This document shows positions 40,218 to 51,844 of a stretch of 64,000 nucleotides of DNA, piece by piece. Source of the DNA: Sternotherus odoratus. Taxonomy: Eukaryota > Chordata > Testudines > Kinosternidae. Numbering within the stretch: the stretch's first letter is position 1; each line of letters starts with the position of its first letter. Below the pieces are notes generated by a model. That model saw only the letters and a list, made by a program, of their open reading frames with translations, was not told the DNA's origin and did no database searches. Made by a program: the position numbers and the translations under genes. Where the stretch lies: positions 251,295,644 through 251,359,643 of the forward strand of contig JAVMKO010000001.1 in NCBI GenBank assembly GCA_032164245.1, given 5' to 3'.

Positions 40218-40492
40218 GGGTATTTCTACACTGCAATTAAAAACCCATGGCTGGCCTATGCTAGCTGACTTGGCCTCACAGGGCATGGGCTAAGCAACTG
40301 TATAATTGCAGTGCAGATGTTTGGCCTCGAGCTGGAGCCTAGGTGTTAGGACCGGGCAAAGTGGGTCCCACATCTTGGGGGGCAGCCCGAGCCTGAAGGT
40401 TTACACCGCAATTAAACAACCCCTTAAGCTGAGTCCCATGAGCCCAAGTCAGTTGGTGTGGGCTATCTGCAGGTTTTTATTTGCAGGGTCTA
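40218..40492 (+). mobile_element. MITE with GGGTATTTCTACACTGC end
   Basis: Left end GGGTATTTCTACACTGCAAT after TTA. The interior is inverted: CAATTAAAAACCC and AGCTGACTTGG near the left are mirrored by CAAGTCAGTTGG and GGTTTTTATTTGCAG near the right, which has degraded. Likely Harbinger-type. Confidence 0.7.
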
Positions 40493-40816
40493 ATTGCATC
40501 CTCTGGGTCTAATTTTTGAGAGATGCTATGCACCTGGAGCTCTTGTTGGCCACTAGTGAAAACTTTGGTGTCCGTGACTTGCCCATTATCACATAAGAGA
40601 TCTGTGGCAGAACTAGGGATGGAACAGAAGGTCTGTTTCACACAAGGTATGGCTATCAGGTATATCATTCTTCAGCTCCCTTAATAGCTGAATACTACCA
40701 GACAAAAGGATTTATGTTATGTTTTCTAAACTCTGAGCATAAATAGTAAGACAATAGTTGAAAAGGCAAATGATGTACATGTCTGTGTTTTATAATAGTG
40801 TTTCTTTCTATTCCAG

Positions 40817-40898
40817 ACAAACTTTCATTGGAAGGAATAGTGGTTCAACGTGCTGAATGCAGACCTGCAGCTAGTGAAAATTATATGAAACTGAAAAG
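40817..40898 (+). CDS. GTF2F2: GTF2F2 internal coding exon (TFIIF subunit RAP30)
   Basis: GTF2F2 is the small subunit of TFIIF, which binds RNA polymerase II and recruits it to the promoter-bound TFIID/TFIIB complex in the nucleus. The 82-bp exon starts after a pyrimidine-rich tract ending in AG (40815-40816) and ends before a GTAGGT donor (40899-40904). Two bases complete a split Asp codon, then 26 codons follow (beginning KLSLEGIVVQRAEC, ending ENYMKLK), then AG of a split Arg codon. This matches human residues of about 102-129, the linker after the TFIIF dimerisation domain, with Lys where I recall Arg in human near the end. No stop or frameshift is present. No other GTF2F2 exon was recognised, so both flanking introns exceed the window. 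Identification rests on a recalled human protein sequence but the match is nearly exact. Confidence 0.95.
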
Positions 40899-41070
40899 GT
40901 AGGTATATCTCTTTTTATTATCAATGAGTCTGTAATGTCTTCATTTGATATTTGATCTCCACTCCTGGTAAGAGCCAGATTGCTTTCTAAAAAATAAAAC
41001 TGTTTTATTTGCATGGTTTTATTTAGGGTTTAAAATTGGATTTAGGTATAACAGAGTGTGTAGTGCAGTG

Positions 41071-41225
41071 GTTTTCAATCTTTTTGAGCTGAGCTTCCCT
41101 TTTACAAATTTTGGTTGTGTCCCCCCCAACCCAGACAAAAAGAAGCAAGTCAAAGGGTGCAAGTGGTTCTCCCTCCTTGATCCCACCCATGTGGGGCTGA
41201 AGCCTGAGCCCCACTCAAACTGGCA
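41071..41225 (+). mobile_element. hAT left-end fragment
   Basis: CAGTGGTTTTCAATCTTTTTG is a hAT-type terminus; the partner end was not found before the CR1 fragment that follows. Confidence 0.5.
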
Positions 41226-41249
41226 TGGGTAGGATGATCATATTAAATG

Positions 41250-41990
41250 GTGGTGCACATTTTTGAACCCAGTTGTACATTTGAGCTTCAACATCCCATG
41301 GCAGCAAGTTCCACAGGTTGACTGATGATGTATGTGCGTGATGAAGTATTCTCTTTATGTTTGTTTTAAACCTGCTGCCTATTAATTTCATTGTTCTTGG
41401 TGTTATGTGAAGGAGTAAGTAACACTTTCCAATTCACTTTCTCCACACCATTCATGATTTTATAGACCTCTCACATGGTCCCTTAGTTGTCTCTTTTCTA
41501 AGATGAACAGTCCCAGTCTTTTTCATCTTTTCTCCAAGGGATATGGAATAGCTTCCATAATCATTCTTGTTATCCTTCTCTGTACTTTTTACAATTCTAA
41601 TGTACCTTTTTTGGGTAGGGGCAGCAATAGCTGCACACAGTATTCAAGGTGTAGGTGTTTCATGGATTTATATAGTGGCATTATGATATTTTCTGTCTCA
41701 TTATTTATCCCCTTTCCTTACTGATTCTTAACATGGTTAGTTTTTTTTTGTCTGCCACTGCACACTGAGAAGATGTTTTCAAAGAACTATTCACAGTGAC
41801 TCCAAGATCTCTTTCTTGAGTGGTAACCTCTAATTTAGACCCCATCATTTTGTATGTGTAGTTGGGATTATGTTTTCTAATATGTATTATTTTGTATATA
41901 TCAATACTGAATTTTATCTGCCTTTTAAGCTGCCATGTCACCCAGTTTTGAGAGAACACTTTGTAACTCTTCGCAATCAGTTATGAACTT
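41250..41990 (-). mobile_element. CR1-type LINE fragment, minus strand
   Basis: The minus-strand frame 41705-41959 encodes a CR1 reverse transcriptase C-terminal piece: HIRKHNPNYTYKMMG then TTQERDLGVTVNSSLKTSSQ. Lower coordinates hold the 3' part of the ORF and UTR with stops. The true 3' end is missing. Confidence 0.85.
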
Positions 41991-41999
41991 AAGTTTCTT

Positions 42000-44845
42000 C
42001 AGACATAGATATAGTAATTCCTCTGCTAAAGTTCAACCTTCAAGTAAGTGTCTGAAAGCTCCACAAGGCTATTTTAATTAAATGGAGTGCAACTTTCTGA
42101 TCATCCTAAATGGCTTCTGCCAGGTGATCAAAGAACATAGGCAATGAAAATTGTGGGTCATTTTAGTGCTAGCAGGAGTTTCCTTCCAAACCAAAATTGA
42201 AAACATTTTTCACGTTTCATAGAGAACCCTTATACTTAAAATGGGGAATATTGCTAGGAAAAGTAATAGGTAATATTTGTGGAAGTGGTACTTAGGAGCC
42301 TATCTAATTGAAAGTCACTCAGGAGGTTTTGAAAATTTTACTTCATCTGTAGAATCCATTCTGTAATTCACGGTGGAGAAAGAGATTTGCGGGTGCATTT
42401 TTTTTTAAAAGTGATTTGTTTTATCAGTTCTAAATTTATCTTTCAGTTTAATTTAATATCCTTAGTCTTGTATTATGAGGGAGAGTAAATAGGTGAGTTT
42501 GATTTACTTTCCATATATCATTAATTAATTTTGTGTACCTCTGTTATGTCTTCTTATTTGTCTTCTCTCTAAACTAAACAGTCTCAATCTTTCCATTATT
42601 ATGTGTGGGTGTCCATGTATACAATTTGAATATACTGATTTCCTGTAATTTCTGCAGGTTCACTATTGCAGCTACATCATTTGCTCTTCACAGTGCTGTC
42701 ATGGTTTCTGCCATTGATACAGAATGGAATTTGAGCTACGCTGAATCTTTATTGAAGGGGGGAACTCATTTTAATCTGGCAAATTTAAATATAGTCTTTA
42801 TCTGCTTCAGAATTGTTTAAATCCCATTTCCTGAGCTGAACAGTTTCTCATTTTTTGTAAACTATCTCCTATTAGTTGATCATACCAGGTTCTGTGGGAA
42901 GGTCTCAGCTGGAGCCCAAAATGAAACTGACAGCTTTAATGAAATGCTGTCCTAACTTTGCCTTTGTTGGCATTTTACAGTCTTGATGTCTTGCCTACCT
43001 GCCCCGGACTATCATTTGTGTCTCTTGTCACAGTGAATGCCTGCAAGAGCAATAGAGACAGAAAGAATCAAAAAATGAAAGCAGTTTTTCTCCTGAAACA
43101 TGCACGTTGGCAAGCTGAATGCTCATCGGAGCAGTGGTTTCTCTTGTGGAAAGGTTGTGTCAGGCTTTCCCTGCTTAGATTTGAACTTCTCACATTGTTA
43201 GGAATTTCTTATCTTTGAGCATTGAGTGGAGCCAAAAATTCTCTCCTGGTAGAACTCAGTTTGATATTTAGCAGATCTGGTGATCACAACCTCAGAAGAC
43301 ACTCTTAATCTTTTTTTTACACTTTTCCTAGTGGGAACAGTAGCAATATCTAAACATTTTTCTCTAACTTCCTTTGCTCTCTCCAAGTCCACACGTGCTA
43401 CAGAACGTATTTAATGCTATTACTTGTTTTGATTTAAGTATAAGGATTAAGTGTACAGGTTATAAGATTATTTCATAAAATTTCTTTCCTTCACATTTTT
43501 TATTTACTACTTTGCGTTAGAGGAGATAAGCTTTCCAGAGGTAGAATTTAATATTGATAAAAAGACAAGAAGGGACAAAAAAACCAAGTATCAGTTAAGC
43601 TTTAACTTCTGTAGTAACAAGGTCTATGCAGGAGAGAAGTACAAAACTGTAAAGTAATCTAAAACAGAACATCTTGAGGTATCACTAGTGAAAATGGTTT
43701 ATTTGTGTATCTTACACAGACTATCAGTATCAGAAGAATTTATCAGTGGGGAAAAGTGATTGTTTTATGAAAATTCTCTAAAGAGAATGTGATTAAAGTC
43801 ATAAGGAAAAGCTACTGGAACAAACAAGCAGCATAAACTAAAAGAAAAAACGGACATTAAGCCCTTCCTAAATAGCTCACCTACTGTTATATTTTAAAAA
43901 GAAGCTAAATTTCTACACAAATATATTGAATGTCTGGCAGTCTGGGCCAGCCAAGAGCATGCTCGGTACCAGTGAAATTTAATTATTGCTCACTCGACAA
44001 GTTGCTGACCTCTTTAAAAATTCTGAGGGTGCTGACTGACATTTCAATTTATAGCTGAAAATGAACACTATATTTTGATGTCAGGTTCTTTGCAAATGCC
44101 GGCACAACAGCAGAAGACATGGATAATTTGCTTGGTCTGCTACTTTGTTATATTTTTCCTCTAGCTCTGCTCAAGCAGTTGGCTTTTTTACTTTCCTACA
44201 CATTAAATGCATTTGATTACTTATTCATGTACTCCCTCCTCACCCAGTGCAATGTGTGTCACAATTGCTGATCAGTTATTTGAGGTAGGCCATTTTTGTG
44301 TTCAACCTCAGGTTTGATTTGCTTGACATCCAGTGTACCCAGGATTTTTAAGCACATAAATGAACATCTTGTTCTTGGAAGTGAAGTTCAATACATGTAC
44401 ATATAACAATTGATTGGGTATGGGCTGTTTGTTTTTGTTTTTAAAAACATGTCATTTTTATGCCAAAAATTAAGACAATGTTTTCAAGTTGTGTAATAAA
44501 ATGTTAGCTACTGTTTTACTTAAGCATATTACCTTACAGGACTTGCACAAAATTGTCTGAAGTTTGGGTTTGGTAGGAAGAAAACTGTCTTGAGGAGATG
44601 TATTCTGTCCTCCTACTAAGCGCCTGGGCAAACAACAACAAACTGCTCCCTCTAGTAGTGAATACTTTAAAGATTTGCAGTGCAGTTAAGAGAAGTTAAG
44701 GGACAGTGCTTCCTGTCCCTAAGTCATGGTGATAGGAGCTTTTCCTTACTATATTATGTTAAAACTTAAAATACAGGGGGGGGAAAAGAAATTTGGAGTA
44801 TTTAAAATGTTAAAATAATGTGAATTTAATAATAAGATTAAGTGG
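42000..44845. other. AT-rich intronic sequence, nothing recognised
   Basis: No coding or repeat content recognised with confidence. Confidence 0.5.
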
Positions 44846-44849
44846 ATAA

Positions 44850-45062
44850 GTACTGGACTTGGGGAGGTCAGGATACCTGGATTCTGTGCGTGGTTTGTCA
44901 TTGACCTACAGTGTGAAATCGAATAAACGACTTCACCTTTCTTTTGCCTCTTCCACCACTCACCCTTTGTCTGTCTTGTCTTTTTAAACTGTAAGCTCTT
45001 CGGGGACGGGACTGTCTTTTACTATGTGCCTGTACTATAATACAGATAACAGTTAAATGTCT
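44850..45062 (+). repeat. MIR-like SINE, near full length
   Basis: ACTTGGGGAGGTCAGGATACC and TTGACCTACAGTGTGAAATC precede CTTCACCTTTCTTTTGCCTC; the tail is AAACTGTAAGCTCTTCGGGG, ACGGGACTGTC and TATGTGCCTGTACTATAATAC. This copy links the head and tail seen separately elsewhere in the window. Confidence 0.65.
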
Positions 45063-45883
45063 TTTTTAAATGAAATTCAAAAAATAATATGGAAATGCAA
45101 AAAGTAGGAAACATTTACAGAACAGAAAGAGGTATCTCCTGGAGGGACTTGATTAGGAAAAAGTGTCTTCTTGACTAACTGATGGAGTTGTGTACATCAA
45201 GGTCCAGAAAATCTGCAAGTTTGTTTTGCCTTAAATATAATCACTCCAAAATATTTTTATTTTTCAAAATTCTCTGTTCAGCACAAGACTGATGAGGCCT
45301 TATGTCCTTTGAAGGATTCTTGTGCATCCCTAAGATCCTTGGAGCTTTTCTATTTCTATTTATTTTTCTTTAAGGAGGAAACCAAGTAGTCCCATGTCAT
45401 ATCTAGTGCAGCCTATTATCCTCAGCATCCTGTAGGTCTTCTGTGCACCCAGCTGCATCTTCAAGGTGGAAAATTTGTCTCGTATGGCGCTCCCAACAAA
45501 CGACGCCTAGTGGATTGTTCGATATCTCCCCTCCCTTTGGCAACTGTTTTTTTTCAGTGTCATGGGATTTGGAGTTCTATAACAGACTAGAGTAATGGAG
45601 ATTCTTCGAGGTCTTGCTCAGGTCGATTCCATTCTAGGTGTGCGTGCCCACGTGCACTGTCATCAGAGATTTTTGCCTTAGCAGTATCCATAGGGTCGAC
45701 TGTGGCACTCCCTTGAGTGCTGCGCTCATGCGCTGGTATATTAGGTACCGCCAACCCTGCACTCTCTCAGTTCCTTCTTACTGCCCAGGATGGTTGGTTG
45801 GAGTGCCTCATCTTGCATTGCAAGTGAGTTAGACAATAGGCCGTAAAGAACCCCTATCTTCTTTCTATATATAGTAAATAAAA

Positions 45884-45939
45884 CGAGGAAGACTTGTAGC
45901 ACCTTAGAGACTAACCAGTTTATTTCAGCATAAGCTTTC
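45884..45939 (-). mobile_element. Penelope-like element terminal fragment inside the DIRS 5' region
   Basis: CGAGGAAGACTTGTAGCACC, TTAGAGACTAACCAG and TTTATTTCAGCATAAGC match the PLE terminus at 59320-59385. It interrupts the DIRS leader before the gag-like ORF. Confidence 0.8.
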
Positions 45940-46037
45940 GAAAGCTTCCACCGGAGGCATCCATCAGTCGCCCACCTGTCGACGGAGCGGACGGCGCAGC
46001 TGCGGGGTCATCAGCAGCAGCACCCCTCCAGCAGGAC

Positions 46038-47084
46038 GTGCCCTCGTGCCCTGCTGAACTGGAGCAGTATTCCTCCTCTTCTCCGGACGAGGCGGTGGCG
46101 GGCATGTCATCCTCTAGTCCACCGCCTGTGGACTTGTCCGCCCACCAGACCCTATTGAAGGCAGTGGCCAAGGGCATGAACCTCCCTATTGAGGAGGTGG
46201 TTGACTTCGAAGACCCTGTTGTGGACATTTTGTCCAAGGGTGGACCGGCCAGGGTGGCACTTCCTTTTATAAACACTATTAAAAGGTCTATGGCCACTAT
46301 CTGGCAGACACCGGCCTCCATTCCATCCACAGCTAAAGGGGTGGAAAGGAGGTACTTTGTTCCGGCCAAGGACTATGAATATCTGTATGTCCACCCTCAA
46401 CCTTCCTCCTTAGTGGTGGACTCTGTCAATAATAAGGAGCGCCACGGGCAGCAAGCCCAGGCCCCCAAGGCAAAGGAGGCCAGGAAGCTGGACCTTTTGG
46501 GGAGGAAGGTGTACTCTGCGGGTGGGCTACAGCTCAGGGTGGCCAACCAACAGGCCCTCCTGAGCAGACACACATATGACACTCTAGACTTGTTGGGCAA
46601 GTTCGAGAGTGTTGTTCTCCCTGAGGCCAAGCAGGATTTTAAGGCCTTTGTCCAGCAGGGCAAGGATATGGCCAAAATTTCCCTATAGGCGGCCCTAGAC
46701 TCGGCCGACTCCGCAGCCAGAACGGTTGCGTCGGGGGTCACTCTAAGGCGCACTGCGTGGCTGCAGGCCTCCAACCTCCCCAGAGAGATGCAGCACACCA
46801 TACAGGACCGACCTTTCGAGGGCGTGGGTCTGTTCTCTGAGACCACGGATACACGCCTGCAGACTTTTAAGGACAAGAGAGTGACCCTCAAAACTGTGGG
46901 AATGCATACCCCGGTCACCCAGAGGAGGCCCTTCCAACCCCCAAGGAGGCGGTTTTATCCCCCTCCTCGCCCGCCCCAAGACTCCTTCCAACGAAGGGGG
47001 CGTGGCAACCGCCGTCGCTCATCATCACGGCAGGCGGGCAAACAGCCCCCAAAACCCTCTCAGGGCCCTAAGCCCAACTTTTGA
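46038..47084 (+). pseudogene. DIRS gag-like ORF with an in-frame stop
   Basis: Two open stretches in one frame (46038-46688 and 46788-47084) are separated by a TAG at 46686-46688, after which the frame continues open. The second part ends in an Arg/Pro-rich basic tail (from about 46920), typical of a nucleic-acid-binding Gag C-terminus. The real start may lie further 5', as the frame is open upstream of 46038. Composition is GC-rich compared with the intron around it. Confidence 0.75.
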
Positions 47085-48766
47085 AGGTGCGCCCGGGGGC
47101 AGAGCACCAGTCAGACACCTGGATCCTTCCTTCTGCTACCGTCTGTCCCACTTCCTCCGTGCCTGGTCAGACATTACATCGGACCAGTGGGTCCTCCGCA
47201 CGGTGAAGGTGGGATATTCGCTCCAGCTTTCCAGCCGCCCTCCCTCCCACCCTCCCTCCCCGTCCCTCTTCAGAGACCCCTCTCACGAGCAACTCCTCGT
47301 ACAGGAGGTGAGGTCGCTCCTCTCGCTGGGAGCCATCGAGCCCGTCCCAGAGGAGTTCAAGGGGAAAGGGTTCTACTCCCACTACTTCCTCATCCCCAAG
47401 GCAAAAGGGGGCCTACGGCCCATCCTGGACCTGCGCGGACTCAACGCCCACATGGCCAAGTTCAAGTTCCGCGTGGTCTCCTTGGGCACTATCATTCCCT
47501 CTCTGGATCCAGGAGACTGGTTCGCTGCCCTCTATATGAAGGACGCTTATTTTCATATTACCATAAAGCCCTCCCACAGACGTTCCCTCCGTTTCCTTGT
47601 GGCAGGGGAACATTACCAGTTTGCTGTCCTACCCTTCGGCCTGTCCACTGCACCCAGGGTCTTTACCAAGTGCATGGTGGTAGTAGCAGCATTCTTACGC
47701 CGCCGTGGGGTGCATCTCTACCCGTACCTGGACGACTGGCTGATACGGGGCACCTCCAGGGACCAAGTGCGTACACATGTGCAGCTCGTCATAAGCACAT
47801 TCGACTGCTTTGGGTATCCTCCTCAACAAGGGGAAGTCTACCCTGGAACAGACTCAGAGGATCGAATTTATAGGGGCTCTCCTGGACTCTACCGTGGCAA
47901 GGGCATCCCTCCCACAGCCTCGTTTTCTGGCCATTCAGTCAGTGGTCCGCGACTTACAATCTTTCCCAATGGCAATGGCTCGGGTGTTCCTCAGCCTACT
48001 GGGTCACATGGCGGCATGCACGCATGTCACCCAGTATGCCAGGTTGTGGCTGCGCCCGCTCCAGTCCTGGTTGGCGTCAGTCTACAGGCCAAACGTGGAC
48101 AGCATCAACGCCCTTCTCACCATCCCAAGGGCTACCCTCAACGCTCTGGCCTGGTGGGAAAATCAGGACATCGTCTGCCAGGGCGTTCCCTTCCTCCCGC
48201 CCAGCCCATCCGTGTCCCTAGTGACGGACGCCTCGTCTCTGGGTTGGGGAGCCCACCTCGGCGAACTCAGAACGCAGGGCTGTTGGTCGGAGGCCGATCT
48301 CCGCCTCCACATCAACATCAGGGAGCTGAGGGCAGTTCGGCTAGCGTGCCAGGCTTTCCGGAGCACGCTAACAGGTCACTGTGTAGCGGTGTTAACAGAC
48401 GACACCACAGCCCAGTTTTACATCAACAAACAGGGCGGAGCGCGCTCGAACCCCCTTTGCCAGGAAGCGATTCTCCTTTGGGAGTTTTGTATAGCCCACT
48501 CCATTCACCCAGTGGCCTCTTTCCTCCCGGGAGCCCAGAACAGGCTAGTGGACCACCTCAGCAGATCGTTCCTGTCGCACGAGTGGTCCCTCCGGCCAGA
48601 CGTCATCCGGCCGATCTTCCTACGGTGGGGGTTTCCCCAGATCGACCTCTTTGCCACTCGACAGAACAGGAAGTGCCTCCAGTTCTGCTCCTTCCGCGGC
48701 AGCTCCCGGGGCTCCCTAACAGACGCCTTTCTCCTTCCTTGGTCGGGCCACCTGCGTTCCCTCTGA
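47002..48766 (+). pseudogene. DIRS reverse transcriptase and RNase H, frameshifted
   Basis: The first part (to about 47810) holds the RT: GGLRPILDLRGLN, DAYFHITIKPSHR, LPFGLSTAPRVFTK and the catalytic YLDDWLI (near 47720-47745). At about 47800-47815 the reading moves to another frame, where GILLNKGKSTLEQTQRIEF (47813 on) continues the domain. RNase H follows: TDASSLGWGAHL (about 48220-48260), RELRAVRLACQAF, LTDDTTAQFYINKQGG (about 48390-48440) and LFATRQNRKC (about 48648-48680). One indel therefore separates palm and thumb/RNase H. The gag-like frame overlaps its beginning. Confidence 0.88.
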
Positions 48767-48848
48767 TCCCGCTCCTCCACAAGGTGCTCATCAAGATCAA
48801 ACGGGACAAGTCGCGTATGATCCTCTCAGCCCCGGCCTGGCCCAGGCA

Positions 48849-50045
48849 GTGCTGGTGTGCATCCCTTTTCCAGCTGTCCAAGGCCCCTCCCATCAGCCTC
48901 CTGCTGTGGCCAGACCTGATCTCTCAGGATCACGGTCGCCTACTCCACCCGGATCTGCAGTCCCTGCATCTCACAGCGTGGCTCCTGCATGGCTAAGGGG
49001 CCCGGAGCTCTTGTGTTCTGCCGCGGTGCAAGATGTTCTTCTGGGGAGCAGAAAACCATCAACCAGAAACACCTATACCGCAAAGTGGACCCGCTTCTCT
49101 GCTTGGTGTATGCAGCGCAACACCATCCCCAGGGAAGCTTCCATCCCAGTCATCCTGGACTACCTGCTAGATCTTAAACAGGAAGGTCTTTCTACCTCCA
49201 CTATTAGGGTCCACCTGGCGGCCGTCTCGGCGTTTCACCCAGGCTCAGCAGACCTCTCGGTCTTCTCAGACCCTACGGTCTATAGATTTCTCAAAGGGCT
49301 GGACAGACTTTACCCGCAGGTTAAGCACCCCGGCCCGCCCTGGGACCTGAACCTTGTGCTTTCCCGCCTCACCATGCCCCCCTTTGAGCCCCTCACCACG
49401 TGCTCCTTGCTGTACCTCTCTTGGAAGGTGGCCTTCCTCGTAGCAATCACCTCGGCACGCAGAGTGTCCGAGATCAGGGCGCTAACCTCAGAACCGCCGC
49501 ATATGGTTTTTCATAAGGACAAGGTGCAGCTACGCCCCCATCCAGCCTTCCTTCCCAAGGTGGTGTCTCCCTTCCACGTTAACCAGGACATATTTCTGCT
49601 GGTCTTCTACCCGAAGCCCCACACCTCTGGAAGGGAGCAACAATTGCACACGCTCGACGTTCGAAGAGCTCTTGTGTTTTATTTAGACCGCACAAAACCA
49701 TTTAGGAAAACAACACAGCTCTTTGTTGCGGTGGCGGATCAGATGAAAGGCCAGCCGGTCTCCGCCCAGAGACTCTCCTCCTGGATAACCTCGTGCATTC
49801 GCACCTGCTATGAACTGGCGGGCAGGCCCGCCATCCAGATAACAGCACACTCCACGAGAGCGCAGGCGTCTTCTGCGGCCTTCCGGGAGAGAGTTCCGAT
49901 CATGGACATCTGCAGGGAGGCCACCTGGTCCTCCGTCCATACCTTCGCCGCCCACTGTGCCATAGTCCAGCAGACCAGGGACGATGCGGCATTTGGGTCA
50001 GCGGTCCTACACTCAGCAATGGGTCAATCCGACCCCGCCTCCTAG
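48849..50045 (+). CDS. DIRS tyrosine recombinase ORF, expected catalytic Tyr replaced
   Basis: The frame encodes up to 398 residues without a stop. An N-terminal SAM-like region includes TRNTYTAKWTRFSAWC and ILDYLLDLKQEGLSTSTIRV. The catalytic domain has the first Arg in LVAITSARRVSEIRAL and the HxxR box in ITAHSTRAQASSAAF. The nucleophilic Tyr is expected in the motif after WSSVHTF; here the text is HTFAAHCAIVQQ, with Cys (TGT, 49956-49958, residue 370). If the alignment is right, the protein cannot form the 3'-phosphotyrosyl link. The frame overlaps the end of the RT/RNase H region. The true start is uncertain. Confidence 0.85.
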   Translation: MLVCIPFPAVQGPSHQPPAVARPDLSGSRSPTPPGSAVPASHSVAPAWLRGPELLCSAAVQDVLLGSRKPSTRNTYTAKWTRFSAWCMQRNTIPREASIPVILDYLLDLKQEGLSTSTIRVHLAAVSAFHPGSADLSVFSDPTVYRFLKGLDRLYPQVKHPGPPWDLNLVLSRLTMPPFEPLTTCSLLYLSWKVAFLVAITSARRVSEIRALTSEPPHMVFHKDKVQLRPHPAFLPKVVSPFHVNQDIFLLVFYPKPHTSGREQQLHTLDVRRALVFYLDRTKPFRKTTQLFVAVADQMKGQPVSAQRLSSWITSCIRTCYELAGRPAIQITAHSTRAQASSAAFRERVPIMDICREATWSSVHTFAAHCAIVQQTRDDAAFGSAVLHSAMGQSDPAS

Positions 50046-50095
50046 GTATTGCTTGTAGTCCCCTAACTGGAATGCATATGAGCAATCACTCGAAG

Positions 50096-50402
50096 AAGAA
50101 AACGAGGTTACTTACCTGTAACTTGTTCTTTGAGATGTGTTGCTCATATCCATTCCAAACCCGCCCTCCTTCCCCACTGTCAGATTAGCTGGCAAGAAGG
50201 AACTGAGGGAGGGGCTGGGTCCCAGGGGTATTTATGTGGCACCATAACGGCGCCACTCAAGGGGGCTCCCTGGTCGACCCAGCCTGTTGCTAGGGGGAAA
50301 ATCTTCTGACAATTGTGCCCGCGGCGCATGCACACCTAACTGGAATGGATATGAGCAACACATCTCAAAGAACAACAGTTACAGGTAAGTAACCTCGTTT
50401 TC
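50096..50402. repeat. DIRS 3' inverted repeat block
   Basis: Arms of about 61 bp at 50096-50156 and 50340-50402 are near-perfect inverted copies. The 180-bp centre includes GAAGGAACTGAGGGAGGGGC and a TATTTATGTGGC motif, and its complement resembles 45630-45800 near the left end (CTCTCAGTTCCTTCTT). This is a duplicate of the left terminal region, as expected of DIRS ends. Confidence 0.8.
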
Positions 50403-51835
50403 TGTGCTGCAATCCCAACCCTGATACTGATTGCTGTTGTGACTTTTCGGAAGACACTTAACCTCTGTTTCTCAATTGGAGAAAGGGATTTAATTAATTT
50501 CATGCACCTTGCAGGTGGTGGTGAAAGTTGTTAAAGCACTTCTAAGATATAAAGCAACCTGCACATGTCAAATTTAACTCTCTTTAATTTATGCTTTTGT
50601 ATAAGTGTTTGCAGTACTAAAATCTGAATAATAAAAAACTGACCTTTTCAATTACAGACTGATGGCTCAACAATATCGTGTTCAAATCCGACTAGTTTCA
50701 GCCTCTCAGAAAGAGCTACTATCAATAGAGTGAATGAGTAGGGATTTGTACATACTACTTTTCAATGTGCAAATTGAGAGCCATGAGCCTTTTAGGTTGA
50801 TAAAGCATGCAACCTCATGACGGTGGAGAAAGTGAGTCTCTTTACAATAAAATAAAACAAACTGTCCTTTAAATAGCAATGGTAGACCAGTTGGGAAAAC
50901 CATCACACCTTTAATTTGGCAGCATTTAATGATCCTACTACTTGTACCTAACATCTTCAGAAAAACACATTTTGGAAGACTTGAGTATCAGTGGGTCTGT
51001 GTTTATTATCAGCATGATGCAGTTGCAGCATCTGTCTGTTCAAATGCAATCTTTGATAAAGTATTGCTAATTAAATCCTTGGAGGATTTATCTTCAAATC
51101 CTGTGAAATTGAATCATACTAATATAGTCCATTACATTTTTCCAGATTAGCATATCTCCTTTTTGTTTGTCTTTTGCATCAGGAGTGAAATGTAGTCTTA
51201 AAATCTTTGAGTTCTTCCCATATTCTAGTAGCAATAAAAAGAAACAAAGCATCCTTTTCCATTGTACTGAAAAACAGTGCTCAGAGCGGTATGAGGAGAA
51301 AAAGCACAGCTCAGCTATGTGTTGGAGTGAATGGCAATTTAGTGGGGAATTTTAAATTTAAGCCTAAACTGTATTCTTATTCTATGCAGTAGTTTGTTAA
51401 AACTGTGTGTTTTATTACGCTTTCCTTATTCTAGTCATAGTAATTTATAAAAAGGTAAAATGATTAGAAGAAGGCAGGGTGCAGATCTGAAGATTTATCA
51501 GCACAAGTATTTTTTCAGTACAACTGATATTGTTCCATGATCTAACAAGCTGCTTCCCATGGAAGGTGCTAGTTTGGAGAGCTGTATCGAGGGCAGCACT
51601 AACAAAATGACATTCCACATTTAGCCATTTATTTCACTGAGAATACCCTTTCATTACAAACGTTAAACTATATTTCATTTTCCCATTACAGTTTGCCTTT
51701 CTTTATACTCCCTGTCCATCCCATACTCTCCTTGTTACCAATAAATCTCCAAGTCTTGGGCACTTACAATTGCAGGGGTTTCCACATGAAGGAACCTCTA
51801 ACTTTAGAAATGGTACCTACTTTTTGGTACCATTT
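50403..51835. other. AT-rich intronic sequence, nothing recognised
   Basis: Weak MIR-like text at about 50430-50530. Nothing else recognised. Confidence 0.45.
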
Positions 51836-51844
51836 GGTAGGATT

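Larger units (their letters stand above)
45600..50402 (+). mobile_element. DIRS-type tyrosine-recombinase retrotransposon
   Basis: About 4.8 kb with the DIRS order: gag-like ORF, reverse transcriptase plus RNase H, and tyrosine recombinase. The left end TTCTTCGAGGTCTTGCTC (45603 on) is an imperfect inverted match to GAGCAATCACTCGAAGAA (50080-50097). Beyond this lies a second structure whose 61-bp arms (50096-50156 and 50340-50402) are inverted copies: GAGGTTACTTACCTGTAAC against GTTACAGGTAAGTAACCTC. DIRS elements carry inverted termini with an internal complementary region and leave no target duplication; none was seen. Stops and a frameshift make this copy inactive. Confidence 0.88.
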
